Assembly: GCF_003815975.1 (NCBI RefSeq)
Contig: NZ_CP033932.1
Location: 248,001-312,000 of the forward strand
Source of the DNA: Chryseobacterium bernardetii
GTDB lineage: Bacteria; Bacteroidota; Bacteroidia; Flavobacteriales; Weeksellaceae
Length of the DNA: 64,000 nucleotides
Direction: 5' to 3'
The position numbers and the translations under genes were made by a program. Positions 43,407-51,843 of the stretch are shown here, one piece after another. The notes under the pieces were generated by a model. That model saw nothing but the letters and a program-made list of their open reading frames with translations, had not been told where the DNA came from and did no database searches. How positions within the stretch are numbered: the first letter of the stretch is position 1; each line of letters begins with the position of its first letter.

Positions 43407-43698
43407 TGTCATTGGTATTGTAAGGTTGTCCGGCTTCGAGCAAAGCCTGTACATCCGAGAGTTTATAATAATTCTTGCGGTTCAGTTTGGAATAAGGTAA
43501 CAGCCCTTTGTCCTTGTAGGTCTGCAAAGTCCGTTTAGTAATCTTCATCATCAAACAAACTTCCTGGTTATCTAACCATTTTTCTTCTTTGAAAATCGGG
43601 ATATATTTCCGAGTGGCGTTTTCGGTCAATTCCAAAAGTGCTTTCAGTTCATTTGTCATTCCGTCCAATGCGGATTTTTGTATTGCGATAACTTCCAT
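43387..43698 (-). CDS. Helix-turn-helix protein, excisionase-like
   Basis: The 103-aa protein has the same HTH_17 fold: WLDNQEVCLMMKITKRTLQT then YKDKGLLPYSKLNRKNYYKL. Its stop codon (43387) overlaps the next gene's start region, so both proteins are made together. Pairs of such proteins are typical of CTnDOT-like elements, where they control excision. Confidence 0.85.
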   Translation of the reverse strand: MEVIAIQKSALDGMTNELKALLELTENATRKYIPIFKEEKWLDNQEVCLMMKITKRTLQTYKDKGLLPYSKLNRKNYYKLSDVQALLEAGQPYNTNDNGFIDE

Positions 43699-43867
43699 AA
43701 TCTGCTCAATTTTGCTGTGGAAGTGGAATTTATCAAGGATTTGTAAAGGCTTGGAAAATGTTGTATTGATTGGCGTTGAAAGGCAGTATTTGTCGCCACG
43801 ATATAAATTTCAAGATAGTTTATTTTGTAAATTTGAAGAATATAGGTTACTGATAAATTAATTTTAA

Positions 43868-45469
43868 ATGGCAGTATTACAAAAAGGCAATTCAAATTAT
43901 CCGTTTTGGGGAGCATCAATAAATCTAATCACTGGACTTGACCCGTTAGGCCTTCAAACAACCTCAGAAGCGACTTACGCCACTATGTTGCCTGGAATTT
44001 CCAATTTGACTAATCGTCTCCGTTATTATGGGTTTTATTGTTGGCTTTTAGACTTCTATTTCAAGACCGAGAAGAAAGGCAACTCAAAAGAACAATATCG
44101 TTTTATCCGCAGAGCTGAATTGATGATTGCCATAATTATGCAAAGCGAGCGTAAAGGAGTTCAACAGATAACAGGAAGTAACTTTGCTTCTAACCTAATA
44201 AATACAGCTGAGGAAACTTATTTTGACTTAGCCGAAGGAGCAGACAAGGACAATACCGATAAAAATGTTTATTGGAAATATCCATCCGGTGCATTCGGAC
44301 AATATTATTACGGAGCAATGCAGGCACTTTCCTTAATTATTACAGCAATAAATGATGATGGAGATGTTATTTACAACATTAGTAAACCACACCCAAGACA
44401 AAAAGTTTCTGGGGAACAATTAGCCGAGGCTTTTGAAGGATCATTGTCACCACAAATAAAAGAGTTATTTTATATTAATATCAAAAAAGGAAAACTCTAC
44501 CAAGATGATATTTCAGAACTGATAAAGTATTTTGCGATTGATACGATACAAACAGAAAATGCCGAATGGCAACTATATGTAGAAATGCTTTTGGACAAAG
44601 ACGATCCAAGTCAAGAAATGGAAGAACGTTTTACTTTTCACAGAAGGGAAACAATTTTGTCGCTCTTAAATACAGCTGTTAAAAATGAAAATAATTACGA
44701 CTGGTATAGATTTCTATTGGAAAGTTACCGAAAGAAATTGGGAACAAATGGTTATCCTGAAACGGAAACTAATATTGGTTGGTACTGCTATCAATTAAAT
44801 GAGTATTGGCAGTACAGTTGCGGAACAATATTTTGGGCTGTATTACAACATCTTTACGATTTCCAACAAGACCAATATCTACCATTGTTTGTAAAGAAAT
44901 TTTCAAGCAGTATTACAAATGAAATATGCAAAGAGCTAAAGCAAGCTACAGAGCCAACAAGTTCACTTGCAGAAATTTTGGAGTTAATCCCTGACACAGA
45001 AGATGAGGAAAACATCAAAAAGGAAATTGATGGAACAAACGACCCTGTTATAGTAGCAAAATATGGCTTTATTCTTTTGCTTCAAATATTCAAAAATAAT
45101 AGAGAGCAACTTCATCCATTGAAAGAATTTATGAGCAGAAAAAAGATAGAAAGGGATGGGAATATGGTTGATGGTATCTTGACAGTTCACACAGCAGAAA
45201 ACGATACACTTCAAGATTTTGTTGAACAATTTATTTTACGCAAAATTATTTACAGGCACTCAATGGTTGCACTCAGAAAAATGGGCAACGGCTCACAGGC
45301 TACTCACAAATTTTTTATTGAGGAACAATACATCCGTTTCATAGATACATTTCCTCCAAGAAACACATCGCCAAGAATGAACGCCTTGCAAAACATAATG
45401 TTTGATTTGCAGGTAATCAACGACCAAAGGATTTTATCGCAATTACATAAGAAACTTTTGGTTGACTGA
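43868..45469 (+). CDS. Hypothetical 533-aa protein coupled to HKD nuclease-like protein
   Basis: No known family is recognised. The protein starts NYPFWGASINLITGLDPLGL and has the conserved-looking SEATYATMLPGISNLTNRLR, followed by YYGFYCWLLDFYFKTEKKGN. The rest is mostly helical with polar loops and no transmembrane helices. Its TGA overlaps the ATG of the next gene (TGATG), so the two products are made in stoichiometric fashion. The pair forms a self-contained unit in the element's cargo zone, which is a usual location for antiphage systems. Confidence 0.7.
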   Translation: MAVLQKGNSNYPFWGASINLITGLDPLGLQTTSEATYATMLPGISNLTNRLRYYGFYCWLLDFYFKTEKKGNSKEQYRFIRRAELMIAIIMQSERKGVQQITGSNFASNLINTAEETYFDLAEGADKDNTDKNVYWKYPSGAFGQYYYGAMQALSLIITAINDDGDVIYNISKPHPRQKVSGEQLAEAFEGSLSPQIKELFYINIKKGKLYQDDISELIKYFAIDTIQTENAEWQLYVEMLLDKDDPSQEMEERFTFHRRETILSLLNTAVKNENNYDWYRFLLESYRKKLGTNGYPETETNIGWYCYQLNEYWQYSCGTIFWAVLQHLYDFQQDQYLPLFVKKFSSSITNEICKELKQATEPTSSLAEILELIPDTEDEENIKKEIDGTNDPVIVAKYGFILLLQIFKNNREQLHPLKEFMSRKKIERDGNMVDGILTVHTAENDTLQDFVEQFILRKIIYRHSMVALRKMGNGSQATHKFFIEEQYIRFIDTFPPRNTSPRMNALQNIMFDLQVINDQRILSQLHKKLLVD

Positions 45470-48120
45470 TGATACTAGAAAGAGAAAACATACTAACATT
45501 GATAGGAAGCAGAAGATATCATTCTGCAATTCTTACTACCTTCAGCTTTGACTTTTATTTTTTTGAAATGAAAGCAATGAAATGGTTGCGTTCTTGTGGC
45601 GTGAGAAACATCAACGTTTTTATTGATGGACATTATTATTCAGAGTTAATGCAACAAGTGACAGGAGAAGAAATGCAACTTTCTGCCGGTTATTCACTTT
45701 ATCCTGTTTTTCAAAAGTCAGTATTCCATCCAAAAATTTGGATGTTGTTTGGTGAAAAAGAAGGATTGCTTATTGTTGGTTCTGGAAACCTTACAAATTC
45801 TGGAAATGGCAACAATGATGAGATTTGGGGAGCATTTCATTTTGATATTCGTTCAACCGAAAATTCATCAGTCTTTTCGTCAGCTTGGGATTATCTATCA
45901 ACTCTTTCATCGTCAGTTAAAGGACAGATGAATGAAAAAACTACAAAATGGATACTTGAACATTCTAAATGGCTGAATGAATTGCCAAAGACAAAACCAT
46001 TTCAATTTTTCGAAACGTCGCAAAAAGAGAAGGTTGCTTTCCTGTTTAATACTGAAACAACTTCTATTTGGAACGAACTTTTAAAACATCTTAGCAATGA
46101 GAAAGTAGTAGAAATAACTACCATTTCTCCATATTATGACAAAAATGGGAAAGTATTGCAAGAACTTAATTCTCTTTTTCCTTCAGCCATAGTAAAAGTC
46201 ATATTGGATGAAAGTGGTTTAATCCCTTCTGCAATGCAAGTGAGCAAAGCGTTTACATTTTACGATTGGTGTGATGCAGGCGTAAGCAAAATCCAATATG
46301 CAAAATCTGGAAACTCAAAATCAAAACTTCACGGGAAGATTATTCATTTCAAGACAAAAAATGGAAAAGAGTTTTGCTTGTTCGGTAGTGCCAATATTAC
46401 ACCTGCAGGATTGGGATTATTGGGCAAAAATTCAAATGCAGAAGTTTCACTTCTTATTCAGTCAGAAAAAGGTGGACTGTTAAATCAATTAGGCATAAAA
46501 CTGAAAACAAGCAATAGTAAAACCCTTGATGAATTTACAACGACTACAAGTAAATCAATTTATGAAACTATAATCGAGAATAATCAATTTAAACTACAAC
46601 TGCTATCGGCAGAGTTGATTTATGATGAATTTATACTTCATTCCAATGGCACCTATACCGATGAATTTAAGGTTGTTTTCTTCGATAAACAAAACCGATT
46701 TTTGTATTCCAAAACATTCTCAAATTATGAGAAAGAACTAAAAACAAAACTCAATTTAGAATTAGGCACTTTCCAATATGTGCAATTGACAAATATTAGT
46801 GAAGAGATTATCTCTAATAAACTTTTGATTTCAGATTATTTCCTCTTGGCAAAAACGCATCCTAATCCAAAGACAGAGGAAATTGAAAAAATTTATAGCG
46901 AAATCCAAAATGGAGAGCTGAGCAAAGTTCTCGACTTGTTGCATTATGCAATCTTTGATGAAACAGAAAATGAAACAGGAGCCAGCTTTTTAGATAGTAG
47001 GAGAAGCACGTTTACAAAGCTGAATGATGACAAAGAACCTGAAAAACTTTACGATCTCTCTTCCTATAAAGCAATAGAAAATTCTGGATTTGAAAAAAAC
47101 CTTCTACTCTCTTCTCTTTCCCTACGTGTTTTAGATGTTTTGAAGTTCATCAATTTAAATGGAATTTCAACAAATAAACAAGCTGATATAAGTATTGATG
47201 AGCAAGAAGACGATTTAGGCAACATAAATGGAAATGAGGAAGGAGAAGTGGCAACGGTTCGTAACCTCTCTTTTGTCATTCTTAAATCTGAAAAAAGAAA
47301 GTTGATGAACTACTTTGATAACCTTTACAATTACCAACAAGAAATTCTCTATGGGAATAGTCGACCAAAAACATATAGGCCTACACTTACAGATTTGACT
47401 AAATATTTAATCGCTCTTGAGTTGATAAGTGAATACGGAGGGAAATCTGCAAAGTATGACGAACAAGACACGCACCATTTTTTCAGTTATTTACCATTTG
47501 TAGACGATTATGACAATAACAATGTAAAGGGTTGTTGTTTAAACTTAATTGGCGACTTTTTGATGCTGGCAAGAAGCGGATTTAAAGCGTATGAATTTGA
47601 CTATACAAAAAAGAAAATCGAGGAACTAAAAAAAGAGGCACTCATAAATACAATTGTTTGCTTAATTAACAATCGATGGAAAGATGATGAATTACATTAC
47701 TTTTTTACTATGGCTTTAAATGCACTTCATTATTTAGGTTGTAGGAATGTAGATGATTTCAATAGCAATTTTGTAGAATTAAAATCCAAAATTAATATTA
47801 GAATTTCCGAGCTGAAAAACAGAACAAAGGGATTTGAAAAAAACTTAGAGATATTTTACGAAAGACTATGTCCTTCGTTTATAAAAGTGATTGAACAGAT
47901 TGAAGATAAGAACTTTGATGCATCAGCAGTTAACGGGCAAATTATTTACAAATCGCCTTGGGGTTATAGCTACGTTCAGTACGTAAATAAAACAAACGAT
48001 TTTACTTTAATCAGACCTGGCTTTATGTGGGACTATGATAAAGAAGATTACATAAAACACAGTCCAGACGAAATTTATTTACCTCTAAAACTCTCATCTT
48101 TTATATGCACCGATTTGTAA
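45469..48120 (+). CDS. Double-HKD phospholipase-D-like protein (883 aa)
   Basis: The N-terminal part has two PLD catalytic motifs. The first is FHPKIWMLF with His87 and Lys89 and GSGN at 104-107. The second is LHGKIIHF with His288 and Lys290, followed by FGSANITPAG. Together they can form one HKD active site (nuclease or phosphodiesterase). The C-terminal ~500 residues are unrecognised, with a helical, acidic region (YKAIENSGFEKNLLLSSLSL). It has no signal peptide. It is coupled to the 533-aa gene upstream and ends at a strong bidirectional terminator. Confidence 0.8.
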   Translation: MILERENILTLIGSRRYHSAILTTFSFDFYFFEMKAMKWLRSCGVRNINVFIDGHYYSELMQQVTGEEMQLSAGYSLYPVFQKSVFHPKIWMLFGEKEGLLIVGSGNLTNSGNGNNDEIWGAFHFDIRSTENSSVFSSAWDYLSTLSSSVKGQMNEKTTKWILEHSKWLNELPKTKPFQFFETSQKEKVAFLFNTETTSIWNELLKHLSNEKVVEITTISPYYDKNGKVLQELNSLFPSAIVKVILDESGLIPSAMQVSKAFTFYDWCDAGVSKIQYAKSGNSKSKLHGKIIHFKTKNGKEFCLFGSANITPAGLGLLGKNSNAEVSLLIQSEKGGLLNQLGIKLKTSNSKTLDEFTTTTSKSIYETIIENNQFKLQLLSAELIYDEFILHSNGTYTDEFKVVFFDKQNRFLYSKTFSNYEKELKTKLNLELGTFQYVQLTNISEEIISNKLLISDYFLLAKTHPNPKTEEIEKIYSEIQNGELSKVLDLLHYAIFDETENETGASFLDSRRSTFTKLNDDKEPEKLYDLSSYKAIENSGFEKNLLLSSLSLRVLDVLKFINLNGISTNKQADISIDEQEDDLGNINGNEEGEVATVRNLSFVILKSEKRKLMNYFDNLYNYQQEILYGNSRPKTYRPTLTDLTKYLIALELISEYGGKSAKYDEQDTHHFFSYLPFVDDYDNNNVKGCCLNLIGDFLMLARSGFKAYEFDYTKKKIEELKKEALINTIVCLINNRWKDDELHYFFTMALNALHYLGCRNVDDFNSNFVELKSKINIRISELKNRTKGFEKNLEIFYERLCPSFIKVIEQIEDKNFDASAVNGQIIYKSPWGYSYVQYVNKTNDFTLIRPGFMWDYDKEDYIKHSPDEIYLPLKLSSFICTDL

Positions 48121-48126
48121 GTTAAA

Positions 48127-48156
48127 AAATCGGATAACTTTTGGGTTATCCGATTT
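48127..48156. terminator. Bidirectional terminator, PLD gene and TIGR02391 gene
   Basis: A perfect 12-bp stem (aaatcggataac / gttatccgattt) has a 6-base loop and lies between two convergent genes. One end follows the PLD stop codon by 6 bases. The other lies 4 bases from the TIGR02391 stop codon. Confidence 0.9.
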
Positions 48157-48159
48157 GCG

Positions 48160-48960
48160 CTATTTAAGTCCTGTTTTGTAAGTGTTATCAAGTTTGTTAT
48201 GAATAATTGTAGCTACAACCAATACTTCAGTCATTTCTGAAAGTTGAGTGTCTTCTAATATTTTCGGGTTATGCGCTTTTGGATTTCGGTACATAGAAAA
48301 AAATCCTTTACAGAAGTTGCCGAAACCCTTATGCTCACTTTCTTCGCTTGGATTATTCAGCATATTAAAAGCAAGCATAGGTCTTTTGTCTTTTCCTAAA
48401 GCAAAACAATCATCAACCAGATCTGCTCCATCTGAAGTATAGCCACTTTTCTGCCTAAGTCTTTCCGCAACACTTTTTGTGATTTCTAGTATAGAGTGAA
48501 AATAATTTTCTTTCAGCCATTCGGCTTCGCAGTATGGTAAAATTTCTGAATGAACTCCGATACCGTGTACTTTTTCTTTGATTTTAAGTGACCTGCTTTT
48601 AGCTTCTGAAATGGTTTTAGCCTTTTCAACTAGTCGGGGTTGTCCGGTTTTATCAATTTCTATCCCTTCGTAAACTAATTTTTCATTGATAGTTGTTCTG
48701 TCTCTTTCAAATTCGTCTTCGGAATTATATCTTTTAGGATTTAATAACCTAACTACAAATGCCAATACATTATTTCCACAATTGTCTTGTATTTGCTTTT
48801 CTTTTAATGCATAAAAAAGTCTGTCGGTTTTGTTTGTACCAATTTGCGATTGAGAAATATTAGCACCAGCTAAATGTTCTGTGATTTTTGTATGCGTTAA
48901 TAGATTTGATATAATGTCAGATATATTTCGCAAGGTTATGTCATCAAAGGATTTTGTCAT
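48160..48960 (-). CDS. TIGR02391 (Ymh-like) HEPN-motif protein
   Basis: The 266-aa cytosolic protein has an N-terminal helical region. The C-terminal TIGR02391 domain includes FGNFCKGFFSMYRNPKAHNP, in which Arg-x4-His is the HEPN RNase motif. Then follow ILEDTQLSEMTEVLVVATII. Ymh/TIGR02391 proteins are commonly found in defence or abortive-infection contexts. The upstream middle part (ITKSVAERLRQKSGYTSDGA) is typical of the family. It is convergent with the PLD gene. Its direct partner, if any, is not obvious. Confidence 0.8.
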   Translation of the reverse strand: MTKSFDDITLRNISDIISNLLTHTKITEHLAGANISQSQIGTNKTDRLFYALKEKQIQDNCGNNVLAFVVRLLNPKRYNSEDEFERDRTTINEKLVYEGIEIDKTGQPRLVEKAKTISEAKSRSLKIKEKVHGIGVHSEILPYCEAEWLKENYFHSILEITKSVAERLRQKSGYTSDGADLVDDCFALGKDKRPMLAFNMLNNPSEESEHKGFGNFCKGFFSMYRNPKAHNPKILEDTQLSEMTEVLVVATIIHNKLDNTYKTGLK

Positions 48961-48970
48961 TTAAAAATGA

Positions 48971-49243
48971 TTAATTCTGTTTCTGGATTTCCATGTTTTG
49001 GATTTCCCTATCTTTTTTCTCACGAGAATAAACCCAAAGTGATAAAAGTCCAAATATAATCAATCCATAAGCTATCCATTTACCAACCTTTTCAATAAAT
49101 TTAATGAAAACCGAACTTTCATAAGATGAAAAACCTTCGGCTCCCATCGGACCACGCCTGTAAAACTTTCGTCGGTTAAGCCAATAGCGAAGTCCTAAAC
49201 CTGCAACCAAAAATATTATCCCTATAACCAATGATGCAACCAT
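48971..49243 (-). CDS. Small two-helix membrane protein (90 aa)
   Basis: It has an N-terminal helix (VASLVIGIIFLVAGLGLRYW), a basic loop RRKFYRRGPMGAEGF and a second helix (IAYGLIIFGLLSLWVYS), ending in a charged tail. No family function is known. It lies 10 bases before the TIGR02391 gene in the same direction, so the two are probably co-transcribed. Confidence 0.7.
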   Translation of the reverse strand: MVASLVIGIIFLVAGLGLRYWLNRRKFYRRGPMGAEGFSSYESSVFIKFIEKVGKWIAYGLIIFGLLSLWVYSREKKDREIQNMEIQKQN

Positions 49244-49296
49244 AACAATAAGCTATTATATTCTACTCTTTGAATTTATGAAAAATATTTGTCCCT

Positions 49297-49833
49297 CTAT
49301 TCAATTTCAAACTCTTTTGGATATTGAACAATACCACTGATATTTAGTAAAGCATTTTCAGTTAGTTCAATTGCCATACAGTTGGCATCGGGAACATCAA
49401 ATGGCAACTTAATTCCAAATTCTTTTGTCAGTTTATAACCGAACTTTGGATAATAATTTTCGTGTCCTAACAATACCACAGAACCAAATCCTAATTCTTT
49501 CGCTTTATGATGTGCGGCTTCAATCAGTTTTGCACCGATACCGTTGCCTTGAAATTCCGGTAACACAGCAACCGGAGCCATAGCAAGTGAGGTATTTATT
49601 TTCCTATCGGCATCTATGATATTGATTTTGGTAAGCAATATATAACCGACAATCTGATTGTTCACTTCTGCAATGAGCGACAATTCAGGAACGAACGCAT
49701 CGGAACTTCTTAAACTTTCGACTAAATATTGCTCTTTGTGGTCGCTATATTCCTCTTTCTCAAAAGCATTTTTTATCAGCTCAAAAACAGTTCCGAAATC
49801 TTCCTTTACTTCTTTTCTTATCTCCACTTTCAT
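49297..49833 (-). CDS. GNAT-family N-acetyltransferase
   Basis: The start is at Met 49833 (MKVEIRKEVKEDFGTVFELI). The longer frame includes the terminator stem. The ~178-aa protein has the GNAT core: VAVLPEFQGNGIGAKLIEAA (the acetyl-CoA loop QGNGIG) and FGSVVLLGHENYYPKFGYK. Substrate is unknown. It lies beyond the tra operon's terminator and is a cargo gene. Confidence 0.9.
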   Translation of the reverse strand: MKVEIRKEVKEDFGTVFELIKNAFEKEEYSDHKEQYLVESLRSSDAFVPELSLIAEVNNQIVGYILLTKINIIDADRKINTSLAMAPVAVLPEFQGNGIGAKLIEAAHHKAKELGFGSVVLLGHENYYPKFGYKLTKEFGIKLPFDVPDANCMAIELTENALLNISGIVQYPKEFEIE

Positions 49834-49845
49834 AAGCGTAAAGGT

Positions 49846-49876
49846 ATAAAAAAAACCTGCCCGATTGGCAGGTTTT
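49846..49876 (-). terminator. tra operon terminator
   Basis: A ten-bp stem aaaacctgcc / ggcaggtttt with a 5-base loop is followed on the minus strand by a T run. It lies 7 bases after the traQ stop codon and ends the leftward tra operon. Confidence 0.88.
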
Positions 49877-49882
49877 AACTCC

Positions 49883-50332
49883 TTAATCACTACTGTTAAA
49901 CTGAAAACTTATCTTTCTTTCGTTGCCAAAGCTGTCGGAAATCCAAACCTCAAAAGATTGTGACACGGCAGATGTTGAAGTGTAGTATAAGCGAAACTGA
50001 TCTGTCGGTAACGGGTACAAATCGTTTGGTAAATATGGTTGCTCATCGTAATACCGCAATGTGCCTTGTCCGTCAAATTGGAAATAGCGAAGAAAATACT
50101 GTGTGTTGCTATAATTGCCTGTTCGCTGTATGGCAATGCGTATTTCTACCGTCTGCCCATTGACTATATCTTTGGGAACAGGCATCACGTTTACCTCGAA
50201 AGGAAAATCGTTCTGTATTTCGAGTTCATCATCTTTGCTACAAGATACTAAAATTACCGAAGCTGTGAGGATTGCCAGCAATACATATATTGAGCTTAAT
50301 CCTATTCTGAATTTATTGAATATTGCTATCAT
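49883..50332 (-). CDS. traQ: Conjugal transfer protein TraQ (DUF3872)
   Basis: The 149-aa protein has a signal/lipobox-like start ending ILVSCSKDDE. A beta-sandwich follows (VNGQTVEIRIAIQRTGNYSN, LYPLPTDQFRLYYTSTSAVS), the DUF3872 pattern. It is the last gene of the tra operon. It is a periplasmic or membrane-linked part of the type IV secretion apparatus. No traP gene lies between traO and traQ, unlike CTnDOT. Confidence 0.9.
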   Translation of the reverse strand: MIAIFNKFRIGLSSIYVLLAILTASVILVSCSKDDELEIQNDFPFEVNVMPVPKDIVNGQTVEIRIAIQRTGNYSNTQYFLRYFQFDGQGTLRYYDEQPYLPNDLYPLPTDQFRLYYTSTSAVSQSFEVWISDSFGNERKISFQFNSSD

Positions 50333-50344
50333 CGTTTTTACGTT

Positions 50345-50905
50345 TTAAAAATTAAACCTTAACCCCATACCTGCTGATGGTCGGAACTGTTCCAAATCTG
50401 TACCCCAAAAGACTTTTGTGCGTCCTTGTAGCACCAACACAAATCGGTCTGATAGGTACGTTTCCAAAGTTAGCCGTCCACCAGCTCCGTAAATGAAATT
50501 GTCTTCACTCAAAATCTTTGCTCCGTCATACAACATCGCTTCGCCACGATTGATACTTTCATAACCGACCACACCTGTTATCCCGAAGTTCAGCGTAATG
50601 TTTTTACGGGCATCGCCCAAGAGAAAGAAACTGTAACCACCTTCGGCTGTATAGGTTTCCTGCGGTATGCGGAGGTCTTTGTAGTCGTGGTATTGGTGCG
50701 TGTATTCCAACGCCCAAAGCTGGTAGTTACCATGTTTACCGTTCACGGTCATTCCAATATTGAGGTAATAATCATTACCAATTTTATCGTTGGATACTAC
50801 ACCTGTACTTACTTCCAGTCCTTTCTGTTTTGGGAGCATTCTTTGTGCCTGTGTAACCGTGATGGCCATCAAAATGAACATCACGGTATAGATATACTTT
50901 TTCAT
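50345..50905 (-). CDS. traO: Conjugal transfer protein TraO
   Basis: The 186-aa protein has a signal peptide (MKKYIYTVMFILMAITVTQA). A porin-like barrel follows (KQKGLEVSTGVVSNDKIGND, YYLNIGMTVNGKHGNYQLWA, ending SAGMGLRFNF). This is the TraO pattern of Bacteroidota conjugative elements. It is an outer-membrane part of the transfer apparatus, 12 bases from traQ. Confidence 0.9.
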   Translation of the reverse strand: MKKYIYTVMFILMAITVTQAQRMLPKQKGLEVSTGVVSNDKIGNDYYLNIGMTVNGKHGNYQLWALEYTHQYHDYKDLRIPQETYTAEGGYSFFLLGDARKNITLNFGITGVVGYESINRGEAMLYDGAKILSEDNFIYGAGGRLTLETYLSDRFVLVLQGRTKVFWGTDLEQFRPSAGMGLRFNF

Positions 50906-50925
50906 ATTATTGCATTAAAATGTTA

Positions 50926-51819
50926 TTAAAATTTTAGGTGCATATCGTTTATCAAACGAGCTTTGATTAAGTCTGAATTTTCGACCTGCAAAGTTTGATG
51001 TCTGCCACCGTTCTTCTCGAAAATCTCAATCAACAGTACCTTGTCATCGGCAATGGTAAATTGGTCTAGCAGGAATACGTTTTGTTCGGTTAGTTTTCCG
51101 CCAATCTCGTCCAAAGGTTTGTATGTTCTAAGTGGTATCATAGGGCGTTCTTGTACTACAGTACGTTTGGCTACCTTTTTATCTACTACTTTGAAATTGA
51201 TAAAATCAATCTGGAAAGGCACATTGGTTTTATTTCTCAATTCCGTATGGAAATAGTATTTGCCGTTGTGGATATAAATACCTTTCAAAATAAACTGTAT
51301 GCCGAAGCTTTTTGCCCCAATGTGCTTTACAATACGCTTATCATTTTTGTAAATCGTTTCCAAAAGCAATCCTGCCAGTGAAGGCGAATTATTGCCCAAT
51401 TCTTCAAAAAGCACATCGTTACCGTTAGCTTTGTCTACTGCCTTTTGCATTGTGAGCAGGTCATAACTCAATGCCTCGGGATAGGAACTGTAATATACAT
51501 TGAAACTGTAAAAACGTCCATCATTGGTAATGACCGAAAAATTGGTTTCAGGTTCGAAATCCCTTACAGATGCTTTTACACGCAAAACATTTTCCGCATC
51601 TTCTGCTTTTCCTGCAATCAGATATTCGCTTCCCAAATCCACATAACGGATAGCGGTCGGAAAAATCAAGTGCGAAGTTTTATCGTAGGTAACTTCCATT
51701 TTATACGGTTCTATCTTGCCTAATGCAAGCGGAGTTCTGATGCTGTCTTGTGCAAAAGATTGTACGGCAAAGCCGAGTATGAGGGCAATTGTCCAAAAGG
51801 TTTTTAAAATATTTTTCAT
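50926..51819 (-). CDS. traN: Conjugative transposon protein TraN (DUF4138)
   Basis: The 297-aa protein has a signal peptide (LKTFWTIALILGFAVQSFAQ). Beta-rich DUF4138 blocks follow (YDKTSHLIFPTAIRYVDLGS, EYLIAGKAEDAENVLRVKAS, KGIYIHNGKYYFHTELRNKT). It is the VirB9-like component of the outer-membrane complex. It lies 24 bases after traM. Confidence 0.92.
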   Translation of the reverse strand: MKNILKTFWTIALILGFAVQSFAQDSIRTPLALGKIEPYKMEVTYDKTSHLIFPTAIRYVDLGSEYLIAGKAEDAENVLRVKASVRDFEPETNFSVITNDGRFYSFNVYYSSYPEALSYDLLTMQKAVDKANGNDVLFEELGNNSPSLAGLLLETIYKNDKRIVKHIGAKSFGIQFILKGIYIHNGKYYFHTELRNKTNVPFQIDFINFKVVDKKVAKRTVVQERPMIPLRTYKPLDEIGGKLTEQNVFLLDQFTIADDKVLLIEIFEKNGGRHQTLQVENSDLIKARLINDMHLKF

Positions 51820-51843
51820 TGTTTTATTTGTTTGAATTCAACA

